DNA from: Gonium pectorale
Lineage: Eukaryota > Chlorophyta > Chlorophyceae > Chlamydomonadales > Volvocaceae
DNA: 64,000 nt
Assembly: GCA_001584585.1 (NCBI GenBank)
Contig: LSYV01000034.1
Span: 1,015,626 to 1,079,625, forward strand
Direction: 5' to 3'
Program-made: the position numbers and the translations under genes
In this document: positions 60,172-64,000 of the stretch, in pieces
Layout of the letters: every line of letters begins with the position of its first letter
Numbering within the stretch: the stretch's first letter is position 1
The notes under the pieces: generated by a model
Database searches by the model: none
What the model saw: the letters and a program-made list of their open reading frames with translations, nothing else
What the model was told of the DNA's origin: nothing

Positions 60172-60944
60172 TCAATGCCATGCCTGCTGGGCTCCCGTTG
60201 GCGTCTGATACGGAGGCACAGGCAGGCGCAGCTCCTGGAGCCTCAGCGCAATGGCCTGTTGGGAGCGGCCCAGCTCAGCGGCCATGACCTGCGCTACGCG
60301 GGGCACACCAGCAGACGACCCAAGCAGACATGCTGTTATCGAGACCCGCGCACGCGGTGCAGCAAACCTGGATGAGCACTCATAGACCAAGGCCAACCAG
60401 CTGACGACCCATTGGGTGCCATCGTCATGCGACTGACAGAAAAGAACACAATCGCTGAAAAAAACATAGACAGGGTAGGTAACCTACAGGCTACGGTCAT
60501 ACACACGGTGACACGGAGATCGATGCAACCAAGAGAATGCCCGCTCTCACTCGCCTTGAGGCCCTCGCCAGCTCGGTGCAGCCTGAGGAGCAGCTCGTAG
60601 TCTTCTGGCCGCCAGAGCTCTCCGTCGTGGGCCAGGCTGCGCGGAACCGGCAACAGGCCCGGCTCGTGCGCCACCACGGCAGCGGGCCCCGCGGGCTCGG
60701 CGTTCACCACAAACTCTCCGACCAAGGCCAGCAGTGCCTGTCCGTGCTCGTTGACCGTGTGCGGGCCCACGCCCTTGACCCGAAGCAGGTCCCTTTGAGT
60801 ACGCGGCCGCAGTGCCACGATGCCGTCGATGACCGAGTCGTGGAAGATCATGAAAGCGGGCACGCCCTTGGCGTTGGCCTCCGTGGTGCGCCAGCGGCGC
60901 AGCGCATCTCGCAGACCGTCTTGTTCAGTCGAGGAGGTAAACAT
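60172..60944 (-). CDS. HRDC plus helix-turn-helix protein, paralogue 2
   Basis: Two exons (60555-60944, 60172-60288) give 168 residues. Residues about 10-75 form an HRDC domain: DALRRWRTTEANAKGVPAFM, then DSVIDGIVALRP and RVKGVGPHTVNEHG. HRDC domains bind nucleic acid and usually sit at the end of RecQ helicases or RNase D; here the domain is free-standing. The second part has LWRPEDYELLLRLH and MAAELGRSQQAIALRLQEL, resembling a small SANT/GcrA-type helix-turn-helix. Alignment with the paralogue at 62761 places the intron after Lys in both, in phase 0. Here that requires a GC donor (aag|gcgagt). A GT donor four bases on with another acceptor also keeps the frame but breaks the alignment length. 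Likely a DNA-binding protein. Confidence 0.72.
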
Positions 60945-62760
60945 AGTGCTCGAAATGCAATTCAGATTACAGGCAAGCGGTTTGGGATGGGCACGGCAGG
61001 CCGCGGGCCCTGATGGCGGCAGAGCCGACGAAGTCCTTGACAGACCCACGGGCCGCGCGCGTTACGTCAATCGATCGTCCTAGGACCGTTGCATCTCCGT
61101 CCCCAGTCCGAGACTCGCGCGAAGAGGCTTGCTTCCTGTAGGCCGTCCCGGCCGTCCCTACATCCTCGTACGGACCACTTGTTTACCGCCGCTTGCAGCC
61201 CCGATAGCGGATGAATTGCGGATGTCACAAACATCTGCCCGGACAGGACCTAGCTGCGCGGTCATAGCAACGCTCACGAGGTGGATTTCTTCCGCCCATG
61301 ACTTAGGTTTAAACACGCCTCCGTACGGATGCGCGCACGCACGTGTTTTGCCGTACTCACTCATGGTGCTGATGGTGCTAAATGTCATGAGGAGTACTGG
61401 CTCGTCAGCATGATGTGCTAAGTGTGCTGAGGATGGCTGGCCTGAAGCACACCGCACAAACTTGATGATGCCGTACTCTTGCCGTGCCGCAAATAGATGC
61501 TGTAGATTCTCTCTGTGGCTTGGCGTGGCTCTTACGACTATGCAAATGTGCACATCAGCGTCATATCTTACGTTATGGGTTTTTATTGTATCGTAGACAG
61601 CGGTACGATGCATGAGCAGGAATGCTCCCGATTCACAGATATGGAGCTTATGGAGTGCGCGAGGCGAAATCGGCGAATCAATTACATGTTTGCTCCGCGT
61701 GCTCCGCCAAAGGTGCACACATCACCACTTTCAGACCCCTCCTCCTGCAACTACGGTACTTGGCACGACATACCAAGGAGGGAAACGAAGGGAAAACCGA
61801 CGTCCACAGTTCGTCCTCGTTGGTGGTGGGCTTTCAGCCCACGACTTGAAACGCAGGCAACCCCGATCGCATTCCTGCCATACACTCGGCCACAGCGCGT
61901 CTGCATATGGTTCGGCATATGCTGCTGCTCTGCAAAGCGTCCACGAGAAGGCGCACTGGAGACGCCCACCAATTAGAACATCGTCGTCGCAAGGTCGAAG
62001 TAGATTACTGTTTGCAACAACGGCCCCACACTCAGCTCCTGAACAGATTCAGTGCATTGGAATGGGTATTAGCCCACACGCCTTAGTGACGATGTACGAC
62101 AGAGAGTCGAACATGTGGAGTTGTAAACACATCAGTCCGTCGCTCAAGGAGCCGGCAACTTGCCCCGAAGCCCCTGGTGCCCGCGCTTGCGCGAAAGTGC
62201 TGCCCAATCACACGACACATCCACACAAGTATGAGTCATGGACAGGCGCAAAGGACGGACCACCTACCTGCACGCGTTAATCAACGGCCATCCTGCGGCA
62301 ACACCCACCCAGCAACTGCTGGATGCAATATCCAAAAACACACCGGACGTGGGTAACAACAGCAACGCCGGTAGCCACAGCGTGGCGTGCATCCTGTCCC
62401 GACCATCCAAGATGAGCACACACCTACGAAGCTTGGAAATGTTCAGGTTGTACGGCACAAACCTACAACCAACTTCTCGGCTGGCCGGCATAGGCGACGG
62501 TGAATGACTGCGGAGCCGAACCGTTGGCGAATATAGGTCCGAAGCTGCCGATGGACAAACGAGTCCGATGCAGACACCGGCTGCCAACTGTCAGCGCCAC
62601 CTGCGGGAAGCCATCATCAAGCCGCCGGCCGATGGCCCACCCGCATGTTGTCTCCCTTATATTGCACAATTTTCATGGCTATTTTCTCGCCACAACAGAA
62701 TCCATTCTGACCCAATTTACGAAACCAGCACCTGTGTGGCCGTTCACGGCGTTCACCGCA
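60945..62760. other. Region between the two HRDC genes
   Basis: About 1.8 kb upstream of paralogue 2 and downstream of paralogue 1. No helicase or nuclease exon is visible on either strand, so the HRDC modules do not seem to be tails of a larger split gene. Composition is close to 50% GC. No repeat from elsewhere in the window is recognised. Confidence 0.5.
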
Positions 62761-63463
62761 CTACCGGGCCGCCCGCTTAGCGGGAGTTGCAGGGCCTTCC
62801 ACGGCGTCGATGGATTTGCGCTTCTGGGGCTGCATAGCCGGCGGCAGCTTGAGCTCGTTGATCTGAAGCCGAACAGCGTACTCCGAGCGCCCAAGCATGG
62901 CCGCCATGTACTGCACAGGTCAAGGAAGGGACAAACTGGGAGAAGGTTGCAAGACACTCTACCCCGCGCCATAGTCCCCTGGCCGACACGTGTACTGTAA
63001 AGGCCTGTCGGCTTGGCACTCGAGCCCATCGCCATTCCAGCAGAAAGCAAAAAGCAGGGGCCCCATGCCTCTATCCCGAATGGGCGATTCATGACAAGAA
63101 CTCGCGCACCTTAATGCTCTGGCCTTCCGCATGCATCTGTATCAAGCTGTCACGGTCCTGGCGGGTCCATACCGCTCCCGCCCGTGCCTGGGCCTCCGGG
63201 ATGGCCGGCTCCGCCGTCGCTGCCGATTCATTCAAGCCGCAATGCTGCCTTATAATAGAAACGAGCTCGTCACCATACTCATTAGCACGCTTAGAGCCGA
63301 TGCCTTTGACGTTCAGTAACTCCCGTCGCGACTTCGGCTTTATCTCCACGAGGTCATCCAGAGCGGAGTTTGGGAACACCATGTAAGCATCGGCATAGCG
63401 CTTTTCTTCTTTCTTCTGGTCCCGCCAAGCCCGGAGCGAGCGCCTGAGCTTCCAATCGTCCAT
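62761..63463 (-). CDS. HRDC plus helix-turn-helix protein, paralogue 1
   Basis: Two exons (63110-63463, 62761-62910) joined by a GT-AG intron in phase 0 give 167 residues. Residues about 5-75 are an HRDC domain (RSLRAWRDQKKEEKRYADAY, NSALDDLVEIKP, LLNVKGIGSKRANEYGDEL). The second half has VWTRQDRDSLIQMHAEGQSI and YMAAMLGRSEYAVRLQINEL, a compact helix-turn-helix. It then ends in a basic tail (PQKRKSIDAVEG, then PAKRAAR) that could be a nuclear localisation signal. Length, domain order and intron position match paralogue 2, so the two arose by duplication. They have diverged strongly at the sequence level. Function is unknown; a nucleic-acid-binding role is inferred from the domains. Confidence 0.78.
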
Positions 63464-64000
63464 GCTGTTTTAAAGACGGTCAGCAAAATTTTGACTCTAC
63501 AGGTACAAAGGTACCTCAATCCTGCAGCCCAAAACCCTTCTAGTCCGTTGTCGTACAATGGTGCGCGCAGCCAGTGCGTTGTCGTACCGACTCAGAAAGG
63601 GGACCAAACACGCCAATTACCTACCAACGAGAACAATGGGCAGCAGGACCTGTTCGCTCCTAAGTGCAGTTCGAACCGCCTACACACGCATCAGCAGTGC
63701 GTGGCCCCTTAATTCGACCATGCCAGTGTCAAAGGATCAAGGTCCATGCCCCAAGTACATATGTAGGTCACGCGTATGTGTAATGGATTTACATACAGGC
63801 ACGTATCCTGTAACAATAAATTATTATAGGCACGTGGGGTATGCGTGTAAAAAGAGAAACCTGCACTGAAAGAGGGAGCCCGCCTCTACGGCCATACACG
63901 CCCGAAGGCGCGACGTTTCAACAGCTACCAGCCCTCAGGTCAATACATAGTGACTGGCGGAACGAACGTCGCGTGTCTCGCTCTGCACCCGCCCGCCCTA
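63464..64000. other. 5' flank of paralogue 1 and window end
   Basis: No gene is supported. From about 63720 to 63870 the sequence is less GC-rich, and a repeat arm follows. Confidence 0.5.
63887..63936 (-). repeat. Arm of the inverted-repeat element (R2), near window end
   Basis: Read on the minus strand it contains gaaacgtcgcgccttcgggc and gtgtatg, matching the right arm of the element at 3228-3977. The last 16 bases of the window (gcacccgcccgcccta) match the start of a direct arm, so a second, inverted element end is probably cut by the window edge. Confidence 0.55.

Noticed and set aside
60293..60550. GT-AG alternative for the intron of HRDC paralogue 2
   Set aside because: It keeps the frame but makes the helix-turn-helix three residues longer than in the paralogue and moves the intron. 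Kept only as an alternative to the GC-AG reading.

Overview
The window reads as nuclear DNA of a green alga (Chlorophyta). It is GC-rich, nearly every gene is split by short GT-AG introns, the standard genetic code is used, and plastid-type and mitochondrial-type organelle proteins are encoded with N-terminal presequences. A homologue of the ciliary protein ODA10/CCDC151 implies a lineage that makes, or recently made, motile flagella. TGTAA, the usual green-algal polyadenylation word, follows RPS15 and the nucleotide-transporter-like gene. I cannot place the species.

Layout. 1-5150 is gene-poor and holds dispersed repeats and a small element with terminal inverted repeats. 5151-6195 encodes plastid ribosomal protein S10. 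7558-16200 encodes a large GRDP/DUF1399-type protein whose introns hold a minisatellite, a CG-dinucleotide tract and an N gap. 16456-17596 encodes an mS26-like mitoribosomal protein. 19182-24530 (minus) is the ODA10/CCDC151 homologue in 13 exons. 25923-28771 encodes an unrecognised protein with a ubiquitin-like C-terminus. 30889-32723 encodes MoaC/CNX3 (molybdenum cofactor). 34215-40035 encodes an ATP/ADP-translocase-like membrane transporter. 40780-43808 (minus) encodes an unnamed, probably organellar protein. 44239-44673 is the intronless cytosolic RPS15 (uS19). 47230-55240 (minus) is an AFG1-family ATPase in 15 exons. 55605-58521 encodes a HAD-superfamily protein with a plastid-like leader. 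60172-60944 and 62761-63463 (both minus) are two related small HRDC plus helix-turn-helix genes.

Exon models were built by hand. I translated conserved blocks, required GT-AG (once GC-AG) junctions, and checked that phases add up to one open frame. Every multi-exon model gives an exact multiple of three. The genes do not form a pathway. The common thread is that most serve an organelle: plastid S10, the HAD protein and the unnamed protein, and mitochondrial mS26, MoaC and AFG1. Several neighbours are divergent and share short 5' regions (AFG1/HAD, unnamed gene/RPS15, ODA10/ubiquitin-like gene).

The most unusual items are the HRDC-HTH paralogue pair (one apparently using a GC-AG intron at the same position where the other uses GT-AG), the unrecognised ubiquitin-fold protein with a 5-base last coding exon, an intron minisatellite that copies its own splice donor, and a four-copy dispersed repeat of unknown class.
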